The translations under genes were made by a program, and so were the position numbers. From the NCBI GenBank assembly GCA_044373665.1, contig JBIPNH010000008.1, positions 1 through 43,347 of the forward strand: a stretch of DNA of 43,347 nt, in the 5' to 3' direction. This DNA comes from JABMMZ01 sp044373665 (GTDB lineage Bacteria > Bacteroidota > Bacteroidia > NS11-12g > UBA955). The notes under the pieces are model-generated. The model saw nothing but the letters and a program-made list of their open reading frames with translations, did not search any database and was not told the DNA's origin. Of the stretch, positions 1 to 8,034 are shown in pieces (within the stretch, counting starts at the first letter, position 1; every line of letters starts with the position of its first letter).

Positions 1-1
1 A

Positions 2-1498
2 AAGGCGACTGCTTTAGATGTTGATAATAAGATTTTTGTGATAGAGTGGTCCTCTGTTTATCTGACAAAAGAAAGGTTGATTGAAAAGTTAAGCACCCTT
101 TCAAAAGTACAGAATTTTCAAAATGATGGCATTATAAAGTTCAGAGAAACCACCCCAACTGATACTTTATTCAACAGGCAATGGCATTTGAATTTAATCA
201 AAGCCACCAAAGCATGGGATTTAAGTCGACAAGCTGCCAATAGGCAAGGGGACACTATTGTTATTGCCGTTATTGATGATGGTTTGCATTTGAATCATCC
301 CGATTTTAAAAACAATATTTGGAAAAACCATTCTGAAGTTCCGGGAAATATGATAGATGATGACAGCAATGGTTATGTAGATGATGTTTATGGGTGGAAT
401 TTTATGGGTCAAAACAATGATATAAGCGATAGTGTGAATTTTGATGCTACTCATGGAACTCCAGTTGCAGGGATTATTGGTGCAAGAGGAAATGATACAA
501 CAGGTATTGCCGGAATAATGTGGCATGTTAAACTCATGATTGTTACTATTGCAGATACTTCTTTGTCAATGCCAATCTATCAATCTGATGCCATACGTGC
601 TTATAGCTATGTTTTACATCAACGAAAGTTGTACCATAATACCAAAGGGAAAAAAGGGGCCTTTGTCGTTGCCACTAATGCAAGTTGGGGAATCGATGAT
701 AAAATGCCACACGAAGCACCATTGTGGTGTATGATATACGATTCTCTTGGTAAATATGGGGTTATGAATGTTGGCGCGGTTTCAAATAATCAAGCTTTGG
801 TAGATACTAAGGGCGATTTACCAACTTTATGCCCTAGTAGACATTTAATTACAGTAGGTTCCTCAACGATAAATGACCAATATTTTTCAAGTGGCTACAG
901 TCAACAGCATGTTGATTTAAGTGCCCCCGGAGTCAATGTGTTTTCAGTGAAAGCCTATAATAAGGAAAATCAAATTTCAGGAGATTTATACAGAGGCGGA
1001 TACTCAGGGACTTCTTTTGCGGCACCTATGGTTACTGCAGCTGTTGGTTTGTTGCACAGTTATGCTTGTGAAAAGTTTATTGATTTAACCAAATCTAATC
1101 CCGAAGCGGCTAATTTGTTAATCAGAAGGTTTATTTTGGAGGGAGTTGATACCGTCGTTGCATTGCAAGGATACACTGTAACGGGTGGGCGTTTGAATAT
1201 TGCCAAAAGTATGAAGATAATGGATGCCTATTGTTATGGAACTTTAAATATCAATAGGTTGTATTTGGAGCAATTAAGCTTATATCCTAATCCAGGAAAT
1301 GGCTTAATTTCTTTTTCTAAAATACTCCCGCTAAAAGAGGTAACAATTAAAGTAGTAAACATGCAAGGTCAATCACAATCCTTTGCCATCGTTGAAAACC
1401 AGATACAATTACAAACAAATGCCGAGGGATGTTACTTTATTCAGTTAATGTACCATAATAAAAGTTATGGATTTAAATACCTGTTGATTAACAACTAG
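2..1498 (+). CDS. Subtilisin-like S8 serine peptidase with T9SS type A sorting tail, 5'-truncated
   Basis: A secreted subtilase, probably exported by Sec and then across the outer membrane by the type IX system. The reading frame is open from base 2 to the window edge, so the real start and the signal peptide lie outside. The GTG at 38 is only an internal codon. Numbered from that GTG, the catalytic triad is Asp80 (AVIDDG), His139 (THGTPVAG) and Ser326 (GTSFAAP), with an oxyanion Asn near 214 (ATNASWG). The last ~75 residues form a beta-rich tail beginning LYPNPGNG and ending with a short basic/aromatic strand, which fits the type A (Por secretion) sorting domain. It converges on the porin gene, 5 bp away. 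The fold and tail are certain; the substrate is unknown. Confidence 0.93.
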   Translation, partial: KATALDVDNKIFVIEWSSVYLTKERLIEKLSTLSKVQNFQNDGIIKFRETTPTDTLFNRQWHLNLIKATKAWDLSRQAANRQGDTIVIAVIDDGLHLNHPDFKNNIWKNHSEVPGNMIDDDSNGYVDDVYGWNFMGQNNDISDSVNFDATHGTPVAGIIGARGNDTTGIAGIMWHVKLMIVTIADTSLSMPIYQSDAIRAYSYVLHQRKLYHNTKGKKGAFVVATNASWGIDDKMPHEAPLWCMIYDSLGKYGVMNVGAVSNNQALVDTKGDLPTLCPSRHLITVGSSTINDQYFSSGYSQQHVDLSAPGVNVFSVKAYNKENQISGDLYRGGYSGTSFAAPMVTAAVGLLHSYACEKFIDLTKSNPEAANLLIRRFILEGVDTVVALQGYTVTGGRLNIAKSMKIMDAYCYGTLNINRLYLEQLSLYPNPGNGLISFSKILPLKEVTIKVVNMQGQSQSFAIVENQIQLQTNAEGCYFIQLMYHNKSYGFKYLLINN

Positions 1499-1503
1499 AA
1501 AAA

Positions 1504-3477
1504 CTAGTAGTAAAACTTCCAATTAAACCCAATTCTAAATCTTCTAGGCGCTGAGGCGTAAAATGGAGTAGTGTAGTAATAATTAGCAAACTGGTATTGA
1601 TAGTTTAAGTTGCCTTCTGCTTGCAAAGTTTCGGCGAATTGATTCACATGTTCCATTACTGCAAAAAATCTGACATGTTTAATTTCTGCATTTAAGAATA
1701 AATCCACAAAAGGATAGGCTCCAACTCTATAAGGGCTGTTTTGGAAGCTTTGTAAAGCGGGATTGTAAGTGTTTGCTTGGTATGAACTTGTCCAACTAAC
1801 ATCTGTACCTATTTGGATAAAGGTTGATTTTTTGAAAGCAAATCTTTGGTAGTATAAAGTAGATTTTGAAACCAATTCTGGCAATAATGCGGTTTGAGAT
1901 AAGTTTGTAGAAAATTGTTGGAATAATAGGGTTTGTCTCAATTGCCAATTTCTTAAATTAAAGTGTTTCATAACTTCTGCTTGAAAAAGATTTTGACCCT
2001 TTGCTCCTTGCATTGGCTTGCCCTCGTTATTCAAATACATAAAGTTGTCAATGATGCCATAATGAACATCAATATAAAAGTTATTAAGTGGCATGGTGTA
2101 GTTATAAACTTTATTAACACTCTTATTTTTGCTCTTTCTTTCTAGTTTAAATTGTACAATTTTTTGTTGAGTTGGATTCCAATTGTTCGACCATCTGTAG
2201 TGATTGCTCATCTGAAATTCCATTTGATAATGAGGTCTTCTTGAATTGACAAATAAATTTCCCGCTAGTTGCCAAAGAGGTGCTTGAGGAATGTCAAAGG
2301 TGTTTTTACTTTCCAATCGATAGTCGTTTTGATTGAATCCTGAAAGGTAATAATGAGCTAATATCGTTGATTTGATAGGTTTGTATAAAGACAGACTGCT
2401 ATTAAGAAACAAAGACAGATTTTGGGTTTTTAATCTGTGGTAATTTACTCTATTTGCCGATTGCCAATAATTGATGTTGTCGTGTTTGATGCCCGCAATT
2501 AATGCATTTTTGCCAGGAATGATAATGGAAAATTCGTTACTCAGTTGTTGTGAGTTGGTTGAATCCAAGGAAGCGTTACCATTGAAATAATAGGTTTGGT
2601 TATAAAAGCCAAAATCTATTTCCTCATCGGAATAAAAATATTGATGCCTCAAATGGGAAAGACGATATTTTAGACCAATTTTTTTATTATTTAGAGAATC
2701 ATCGCCCATAGAAATCCAATAGATTTGGTTGAACTCTATTTCTCTTAATTTATGTTGTGAGTTAGCTAAAGAGAGTTCCGTTGGTAATTGACGAATATTA
2801 AATGGAGTTTCTCTGAATGTGGAGTCGTTTTGTGAAGACCTTTCAAGTCCGCCATTCTCTTGCATTATAGCTTTGTTCCATGTATAAATAAAAGTAGAGG
2901 TAAAGCGTTTGTTTTTGGAGTTATAATAACTGCTTAACAGAGTGTTTTTAACACTGTACCTTTGTCTTCTGTAAAATCCAACATTTGATGTACTGTGATA
3001 TTTTGCGCTTATATTAAATTGTTTGCCAATGTTTTGAGTGTGAAAAGCATTTAAATCTATCATGCCATTTCTACCTGCACTTGCACTCCCTTGTGCATAT
3101 CGAAATTCAGTGTAGGGCATTTTAGCATTATATAATACTGCATTGTTGTTGGTAAAAAAGAGTTGTTGGTAAGGTTGATTTGAGGGTATAAATCCATCTC
3201 TGTGTTCAACTTGTAGTTTTAAAGGAAGGTAAGGCGTGGAAACATCTCCCAAATTTTGAATAGGTAGTTTGTTTTTTTTAATTTCATCATATTGCTGAAC
3301 TCCCAACATAGTACTGTCTCTCTTTGTTTGAAACTCATTTTTCTTGTAAAAGTCGGAGATGTGGAGGTGTTTTGGGGGTAATTTTATAGCAGTATCATAC
3401 ACTTCTTCGGGTGTTGTTTGTGATTTTAGTAAAAAACCAGATAATAATATAGAAAAAACAAATATAAAACGAAGCAT
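1504..3477 (-). CDS. Putative outer-membrane porin, Porin_10-like
   Basis: A predicted outer-membrane beta-barrel of about 657 residues. The frame extends to 3519, but I prefer the ATG at 3477 because it begins directly with a signal peptide (MLRFIFVFSILLSGFLLKSQ). Visible hallmarks are a conserved early segment (MPYTEFRYAQGSA), many alternating polar/aromatic strands, and an aromatic C-terminus (FNWKFYY) as expected for insertion by the Bam machinery. The proportions and the early motif match the Bacteroidota 'putative porin' family (PF14121) as I know it. The transported substrate cannot be inferred. It stands alone on the minus strand, convergent with the protease. Confidence 0.8.
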   Translation of the reverse strand: MLRFIFVFSILLSGFLLKSQTTPEEVYDTAIKLPPKHLHISDFYKKNEFQTKRDSTMLGVQQYDEIKKNKLPIQNLGDVSTPYLPLKLQVEHRDGFIPSNQPYQQLFFTNNNAVLYNAKMPYTEFRYAQGSASAGRNGMIDLNAFHTQNIGKQFNISAKYHSTSNVGFYRRQRYSVKNTLLSSYYNSKNKRFTSTFIYTWNKAIMQENGGLERSSQNDSTFRETPFNIRQLPTELSLANSQHKLREIEFNQIYWISMGDDSLNNKKIGLKYRLSHLRHQYFYSDEEIDFGFYNQTYYFNGNASLDSTNSQQLSNEFSIIIPGKNALIAGIKHDNINYWQSANRVNYHRLKTQNLSLFLNSSLSLYKPIKSTILAHYYLSGFNQNDYRLESKNTFDIPQAPLWQLAGNLFVNSRRPHYQMEFQMSNHYRWSNNWNPTQQKIVQFKLERKSKNKSVNKVYNYTMPLNNFYIDVHYGIIDNFMYLNNEGKPMQGAKGQNLFQAEVMKHFNLRNWQLRQTLLFQQFSTNLSQTALLPELVSKSTLYYQRFAFKKSTFIQIGTDVSWTSSYQANTYNPALQSFQNSPYRVGAYPFVDLFLNAEIKHVRFFAVMEHVNQFAETLQAEGNLNYQYQFANYYYTTPFYASAPRRFRIGFNWKFYY

Positions 3478-3646
3478 ACCTAAAGTCCACAAATTTAATA
3501 GAATAATGGGCTTAATCATAGATACTTTTTAGTTAATTGGAAATGATTTTTATTTTTTTTACAAAACATATTAAATAATTGTTGCGTAATATGTTTTTTT
3601 GTTTAGATTTGCAGAAGTGTTTTCATAGTTTTAGTTTTTGTCAAAG

Positions 3647-3670
3647 ACCGTGTCGAAAGATACGGTTTTT
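3647..3670 (+). terminator. 8-bp hairpin with GAAA tetraloop and T-run
   Basis: ACCGTGTC (3647-3654) pairs with GATACGGT (3659-3666, one G-T wobble) around a GAAA loop and is followed by TTTTT. It lies between two minus-strand genes, just downstream of the CoA-binding gene. The T-run and the GNRA loop are on the plus strand, so its orientation and role are unclear. It could act in both directions. Confidence 0.4.
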
Positions 3671-3675
3671 GGCAT

Positions 3676-4056
3676 TTATAACGGTTTATATTGTTCTGTT
3701 CTCAATAATACTAAGGTGCATGCTTCTGTTACTACAATGTTATTTTTCTCTAATTCATCCATAAAGTCTTGATTTTCTGTTCCTGGATTAAAGATGACTC
3801 TTTCAGGCTTTAAGCTCAGAATAAAGGGGTAATATTTTTCTTGATTTTTGGGATTTAGATAAAGTGTTATAGTATGAATTGTCGGTAATTTTTCAATTTG
3901 ATTCACTGTAGTAATAGGAACATCAAGTACTTTCCCGACTTTATTGCCAATTGCCATTGTTTCAAAATGGTACGACCTTAACATACGGATGGCAATATTT
4001 GAATATCTATCTGGATTTTCGCTTGCACCTAAAACGAGTGTAGTAAATGGAGTCAT
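3676..4056 (-). CDS. CoA-binding domain protein (YccU-type)
   Basis: A 126-residue single-domain cytoplasmic protein with the CoA-binding Rossmann fold. The N-terminal nucleotide loop is VLGASENPDRYSN (residues 7-19). The middle section TLYLNPKNQEKYYP and the VIFNPGTENQDF segment also match this family, and the length is typical. Close relatives bind CoA, but their physiological role is poorly known. It starts at an ATG and diverges from the redoxin gene 70 bp away, so the intergenic segment probably holds both promoters. There is no sign of damage. Confidence 0.85.
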   Translation of the reverse strand: MTPFTTLVLGASENPDRYSNIAIRMLRSYHFETMAIGNKVGKVLDVPITTVNQIEKLPTIHTITLYLNPKNQEKYYPFILSLKPERVIFNPGTENQDFMDELEKNNIVVTEACTLVLLRTEQYKPL

Positions 4057-4125
4057 ATATTTCTGTATTTTAATTTTTTCAAAATAAAAGAATTGTATGA
4101 TATTCGCCTAATAATTTATATCAAT

Positions 4126-4650
4126 ATGAACATAGGTGATAAACTCCCAAATTTTTCTTTAATAGCAACGGATGGACAAACATATACTAACTATTCATTT
4201 GCTGAACGTTATGCACTGTGTGTTATTTTTAGCGCCAATTCATGTCCAATCTCAAATGCCTATTGGGAACGTATCGTAAAGTTGTCTGGTCAATATGAGG
4301 AAGATAATATGGCAACTGTTGTTATTAACTCTAATAATTCATCACTGTCTTCAGATGACAGTTTGGCGAATATGACGGCCTTTTACAATGGTTTAGTCTT
4401 GCCAAGTTTTGTTTATTTAAAAGACGAAAATAGCAAAGTTGCAGAAGTGTTTAATGCAACAAAAAACCCTGAAGTTTTCTTGTTTAATGCCAAAAGAGAA
4501 CTGGTTTATCACGGTATCATAGATGACAATTGGGAGAATGAATCACAAGTAATGATGGTATATCTAGAAGATGCTATTGAATATTGTCTCGATGGGGTAG
4601 ATATTGATTATCCTGAGATGCCAGTTGAGGGTTGTGATATTGTAAAGTAA
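4126..4650 (+). CDS. Thioredoxin-like redoxin (peroxiredoxin-like 1 type)
   Basis: A thioredoxin-fold protein of 174 residues with an AhpC/TSA-type opening (IGDKLPNFSLIATDG). The frame runs back to a TTG at 4093, but the ATG at 4126 starts exactly where family members begin. The active-site region is FSANSCPISNAY, which aligns with the FxCNHCPxVKAY motif of the PRX_like1 group. Only one of the usual cysteines is kept, because the first C and the H are replaced. This could leave a one-Cys peroxidase, or a protein that has lost thiol chemistry. Its TAA shares one base with the ATG of the downstream dehydrogenase, so the two are translationally coupled. Confidence 0.8.
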   Translation: MNIGDKLPNFSLIATDGQTYTNYSFAERYALCVIFSANSCPISNAYWERIVKLSGQYEEDNMATVVINSNNSSLSSDDSLANMTAFYNGLVLPSFVYLKDENSKVAEVFNATKNPEVFLFNAKRELVYHGIIDDNWENESQVMMVYLEDAIEYCLDGVDIDYPEMPVEGCDIVK

Positions 4651-5456
4651 TGAGCGTTAAAACTGTTGTTATAACAGGAGCTTCTTCGGGCATAGGAGAG
4701 GCTCTGGCATACCAATATGCTCAACAAAAATACAATGTAGTTATTGCCGCTAGATCACTTGAACAACTTAAGCAAGTAGAACTTAAATGTAAGGAGTATA
4801 ACCCATCTGTTTTGCTTATTCAATGTGATGTGAGTAAGGAAAGTGATTGCGCTTTTTTGATTGAGGAAACCATTCGTCAATTTAATTCTTGTGATATATT
4901 AATAAACAATGCAGGTATAAGTATGCGCGCACTTTTTAATGATTGCGATCTTAATGTTATTAAAAAGGTAATGGATGTTAATTTTTGGGGAGCAGTGTAT
5001 TGCACTAAGTATGCTTTGCCATATCTTCTTCAATCAAAGGGAACGGTTGTTGGTGTATCCTCTATAGCAGGTATTAAAGGGTTACCGGCTCGCACTGGAT
5101 ACTCTGCCTCTAAGTTTGCTTTGCATGGTTTTTTGGAATCACTTAGAATAGAAAATCTGAAAAATAATTTAAATGTATTAATCGTTTGTCCGGGTTATAC
5201 GGCTTCAAATATTAGGAATGCGGCACTTAATAACAAAGGGGATAATCAAACAGAAAGCCCATTAGATGAGTCAAAGCTTATGTCTGCAGAGGAGGTTGCT
5301 GCTAGGATAGTTAATGGAGTTAATTCTAGAAAAAGTTACTTGTATATGTCTTTTGAAGGGAAAATGCTTTTTTGGTTGAATAAATTCTTCCCATTGCTAA
5401 TGGATAAAATTGTTTTTAATAAAGTTTCTAAGGAAAAAGACAGCCCTTTTAAATAA
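4650..5456 (+). CDS. Short-chain dehydrogenase/reductase (SDR)
   Basis: A classical SDR of 268 residues. The cofactor loop TGASSGIGEA is at 9-18, NNAG at 86-89, the catalytic serine in VSSIAG near 137, and Tyr151-x3-Lys155 in YSASK. The C-terminal region has the hydrophobic, Lys/Arg-rich ending seen in membrane-associated SDRs of the DHRS7/YqjQ kind. It uses NAD(P)H to interconvert an alcohol and a carbonyl on an unknown substrate. Its ATG overlaps the stop of the redoxin gene (taATG), indicating one operon. It ends 2 bp before the convergent surface-protein gene. Confidence 0.88.
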   Translation: MSVKTVVITGASSGIGEALAYQYAQQKYNVVIAARSLEQLKQVELKCKEYNPSVLLIQCDVSKESDCAFLIEETIRQFNSCDILINNAGISMRALFNDCDLNVIKKVMDVNFWGAVYCTKYALPYLLQSKGTVVGVSSIAGIKGLPARTGYSASKFALHGFLESLRIENLKNNLNVLIVCPGYTASNIRNAALNNKGDNQTESPLDESKLMSAEEVAARIVNGVNSRKSYLYMSFEGKMLFWLNKFFPLLMDKIVFNKVSKEKDSPFK

Positions 5457-5458
5457 TG

Positions 5459-7996
5459 TTATCTGATTAAATGGAAGGTTCCGCGGAACCATCTTTCTAT
5501 ATTATCGCAACCCACATATTTGGTGTAAAACACATAAACATCTTGAGGAGCTAAATTTCCTTTAATAGTTCCATCCCATGTAACCGAAGGTGTATTGGAT
5601 TCAAAAATTTGTTCACCCCATCTGTTGTATAATCTTAGTTGGTATTCCGCGCCAGGGTCACTGTATTTGTTGCCAGGATATACATCATTGATGTTGTCTC
5701 CATTAGGTGTAAAAGCATTTGGCATAAATAAGTCTGAAGGGAGTACATTAGGGTCTTCTGTAATTTTGATTGAATCGGAAATGATACAACCATTTTTATT
5801 TCTAACGGTTACGGTGTATGTGCCTTGAAGTGTAACAATAATTTTCCGAGTAGTGGCACCCGTATTCCATAAGTATTCTTCCATGTTGTCTGCTGCAACT
5901 AGCGGATATTTGGAAGATAAACAAATGGTAGTATCGCTACCCAATCCACCGTCTATTTCAGGATATTGAATAATGTTGATAGTGTCAGACGCCAAACAAC
6001 CTTCGTCTGTTTCTATGTTTATAAAATACTTACCAGGAGTGGATACAAATAATTGTTTAGTGGTAATTTCTCCATTCCATAAGTATGACTTATAATTTCT
6101 TTTGGGGTCTAATGTTCGAGAAATAGGGCCACAATAAAAAGTGTCTGGTCCTAAATCTAAACCTATAAAATAAAAATCAATATCCGCAGTGTCATAAATT
6201 GTGCAAAGTTTGTTTGCTGCTGTAACAATATATCGACCTCTTTGGGAAACACTAATTTGTGGCATTGTATCACCTCTGTTCCATAAATATCTTGTTTCTG
6301 CTTGGGTTTGTGGATGGAAATTTTCGCCATCTAAAATGGTTCCTGTACCTTCGCAAATAAAAGTGTCTCTTAGTCGGGTTCTCGGAGGTGGATACAACAC
6401 AAAGGTGATGGTATCTTCGCCTAAACAACCGTTTTGATTAACTACTTTAACACTATAGCTGCCAAGAGACGGAATAAATACAGATGCATCGGTTGTATTG
6501 TCATTCCACAAGTAGGAACGGTAACCCTCTTTGCCTTTGTAAGTGAATTGAACAAAACTATCTCTGCAAATAACGGAGTCGGGACCTAAATTAAATTTAC
6601 TTAAATCATTAAAAATATCGATAGTATCTTTGGATGTGCAAGGGAAATCAGTAGCTGTAACGATGTATCTTCCCGCTCTATTAACTGTTAGATTTCTTGT
6701 TGTTTGACCCGTATTCCAAACATAACTAAGATTGGGTGGATTGCTAATTAATGTGGTTGTAAAAGGGCCACAAAATAAAGTGTCTTTAGGTAATTGGGCT
6801 TTAAATCTCTCTTTAACTTCAATATCATACCTAAACGTATCTGAACATAAATTTGTTTTTGCAACAAGTTGTACAGTGTATGTGCCGGGAACGCTGTATC
6901 TAAATGAAGGATTTGTTTGTATAGAAGTATTGTTACTGCTGCTGGGGTCGCCAAAATCCCATTGATAGCTTGTTCCTCCTGAGCTTCTGTTTTGAAATGA
7001 AACTATGTCTGATTCGCAACTTAAACTAGGTGCAAGGAAGGCGGAAACAACATCAAAGACACATTCGCTGATATTAAACTGATAATCTCTTTTGGTTTCA
7101 CCAATTAACACCCCTTTTCTGTATTCTAATACTTTTACCCCAATAACATAATTCCCAGTTCTGTCTGGGGTTAAAGTTAATTTACCTGTTTTAGTATTAA
7201 CGCTTAATGTTGGTTGTCCATTTATTTGAAGAGATGTGTTATAAATAGTTGCCCATTGTACCTTTCTACTGTCGTCATTTGAAGGGTAAGTTGGTGGTTT
7301 CGCATTAATCAAGTCAAAAATATCTGGTTTTACTCCAGAAGGACGTTGTTGCCCATTGTCTCCGCCTAAAAATGGTTGGTAAAGCTCGTAAACCAAAGAA
7401 TCTCCGTTATCGTCTATTGCACTATGGTCGAAATTTAATGGCGCATTAGTACATAAAAAGTTAGGTGGTAAATACTTGAAAAAAGGGGATGAATTACCCA
7501 TTTTAACATCTTTAATCTCTGTCCAATAGGTAGCCCCTGTAGCATCAGGGAACATAATGTTGTCAATAATTCTGTTTCTGCAACAACGTTCAAATGTAAT
7601 CGTATATCCTCTGCCTGCATTGTCAGGTAAAGATAATTGAGTAGTGAATGTATAGCGAATAACACATTCTGTTGGTTTGTTTTTAATGCAATTGTAATTT
7701 AAATCCGCAATTGTAACAGGATTAACCCCTCTAATATTGGGTTTGCTCAATGAAAGTGAAGCACTGTTTTTGTTTCTGTTGTCAAAAACGTGAATAGTTA
7801 TTCCCGCAACGTCATCTTCAATAACACCTTCAAAGGCATTTTTACAGTCAAAATAAACATACAAAGTAATGTTGTATAAATAATTATTGCCACTTCTTCC
7901 CGCGTACTTGTACATCATTTCACCTCCTACAATGTGAGATGCGCTTGATTTAAAAGCGAAAAAAACACACAATATGACGGTGATAATTAACCTCAT
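5459..7996 (-). CDS. PKD-domain surface protein with gliding-type (T9SS type B) C-terminal domain
   Basis: A secreted or cell-surface protein of 845 residues. Order of parts: signal peptide (MRLIITVILCVFFAFKSSAS); an N-terminal region starting SHIVGGEMMYKY, common in Bacteroidota surface proteins; a PKD-like domain near 315-395 (YQWDFGDPSSS, VPGTYTVQLV); then about five short beta-sandwich repeats at 400-750 with the recurring signature YLWN-x-G-x-TT and G-x-Y-x-V-x-V, each with paired cysteines. The end is the gliding-motility C-terminal domain (MPNAFTPNGDNINDVY, RLYNRWGEQIFES, DVYVFYTKY), the type B T9SS signal. Its likely role is adhesion or gliding-associated surface display; the ligand is unknown. 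It starts at an ATG just downstream of a TAACTTTG element. Confidence 0.9.
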   Translation of the reverse strand: MRLIITVILCVFFAFKSSASHIVGGEMMYKYAGRSGNNYLYNITLYVYFDCKNAFEGVIEDDVAGITIHVFDNRNKNSASLSLSKPNIRGVNPVTIADLNYNCIKNKPTECVIRYTFTTQLSLPDNAGRGYTITFERCCRNRIIDNIMFPDATGATYWTEIKDVKMGNSSPFFKYLPPNFLCTNAPLNFDHSAIDDNGDSLVYELYQPFLGGDNGQQRPSGVKPDIFDLINAKPPTYPSNDDSRKVQWATIYNTSLQINGQPTLSVNTKTGKLTLTPDRTGNYVIGVKVLEYRKGVLIGETKRDYQFNISECVFDVVSAFLAPSLSCESDIVSFQNRSSGGTSYQWDFGDPSSSNNTSIQTNPSFRYSVPGTYTVQLVAKTNLCSDTFRYDIEVKERFKAQLPKDTLFCGPFTTTLISNPPNLSYVWNTGQTTRNLTVNRAGRYIVTATDFPCTSKDTIDIFNDLSKFNLGPDSVICRDSFVQFTYKGKEGYRSYLWNDNTTDASVFIPSLGSYSVKVVNQNGCLGEDTITFVLYPPPRTRLRDTFICEGTGTILDGENFHPQTQAETRYLWNRGDTMPQISVSQRGRYIVTAANKLCTIYDTADIDFYFIGLDLGPDTFYCGPISRTLDPKRNYKSYLWNGEITTKQLFVSTPGKYFINIETDEGCLASDTINIIQYPEIDGGLGSDTTICLSSKYPLVAADNMEEYLWNTGATTRKIIVTLQGTYTVTVRNKNGCIISDSIKITEDPNVLPSDLFMPNAFTPNGDNINDVYPGNKYSDPGAEYQLRLYNRWGEQIFESNTPSVTWDGTIKGNLAPQDVYVFYTKYVGCDNIERWFRGTFHLIR

Positions 7997-8013
7997 TTAT
8001 TATATAAGACGTA

Positions 8014-8021
8014 CAAAGTTA
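8014..8021 (-). promoter_or_regulatory. Bacteroidota -7 element for the PKD surface protein
   Basis: TAACTTTG on the minus strand matches the TAnnTTTG consensus. It lies 18 bp before the ATG at 7996, which would give a leader of about 10-15 nt. No good TTTG is seen at the -33 distance, so the call rests on one half of the signal and on position. Confidence 0.45.
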
Positions 8022-8034
8022 AAAAAAGTTTCAC

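Noticed and set aside
1494..1508. ACTAG-AAAAA-CTAGT inverted repeat between the protease and the porin
   Set aside because: Only 5 bp of stem, overlaps both stop codons and lacks a T-run; chance is likely in this composition.
3579..3764. 61-codon plus-strand frame between the porin and the CoA-binding gene
   Set aside because: It overlaps the CoA-binding coding end and the hairpin. The cysteine/phenylalanine-rich translation looks like a shadow frame.
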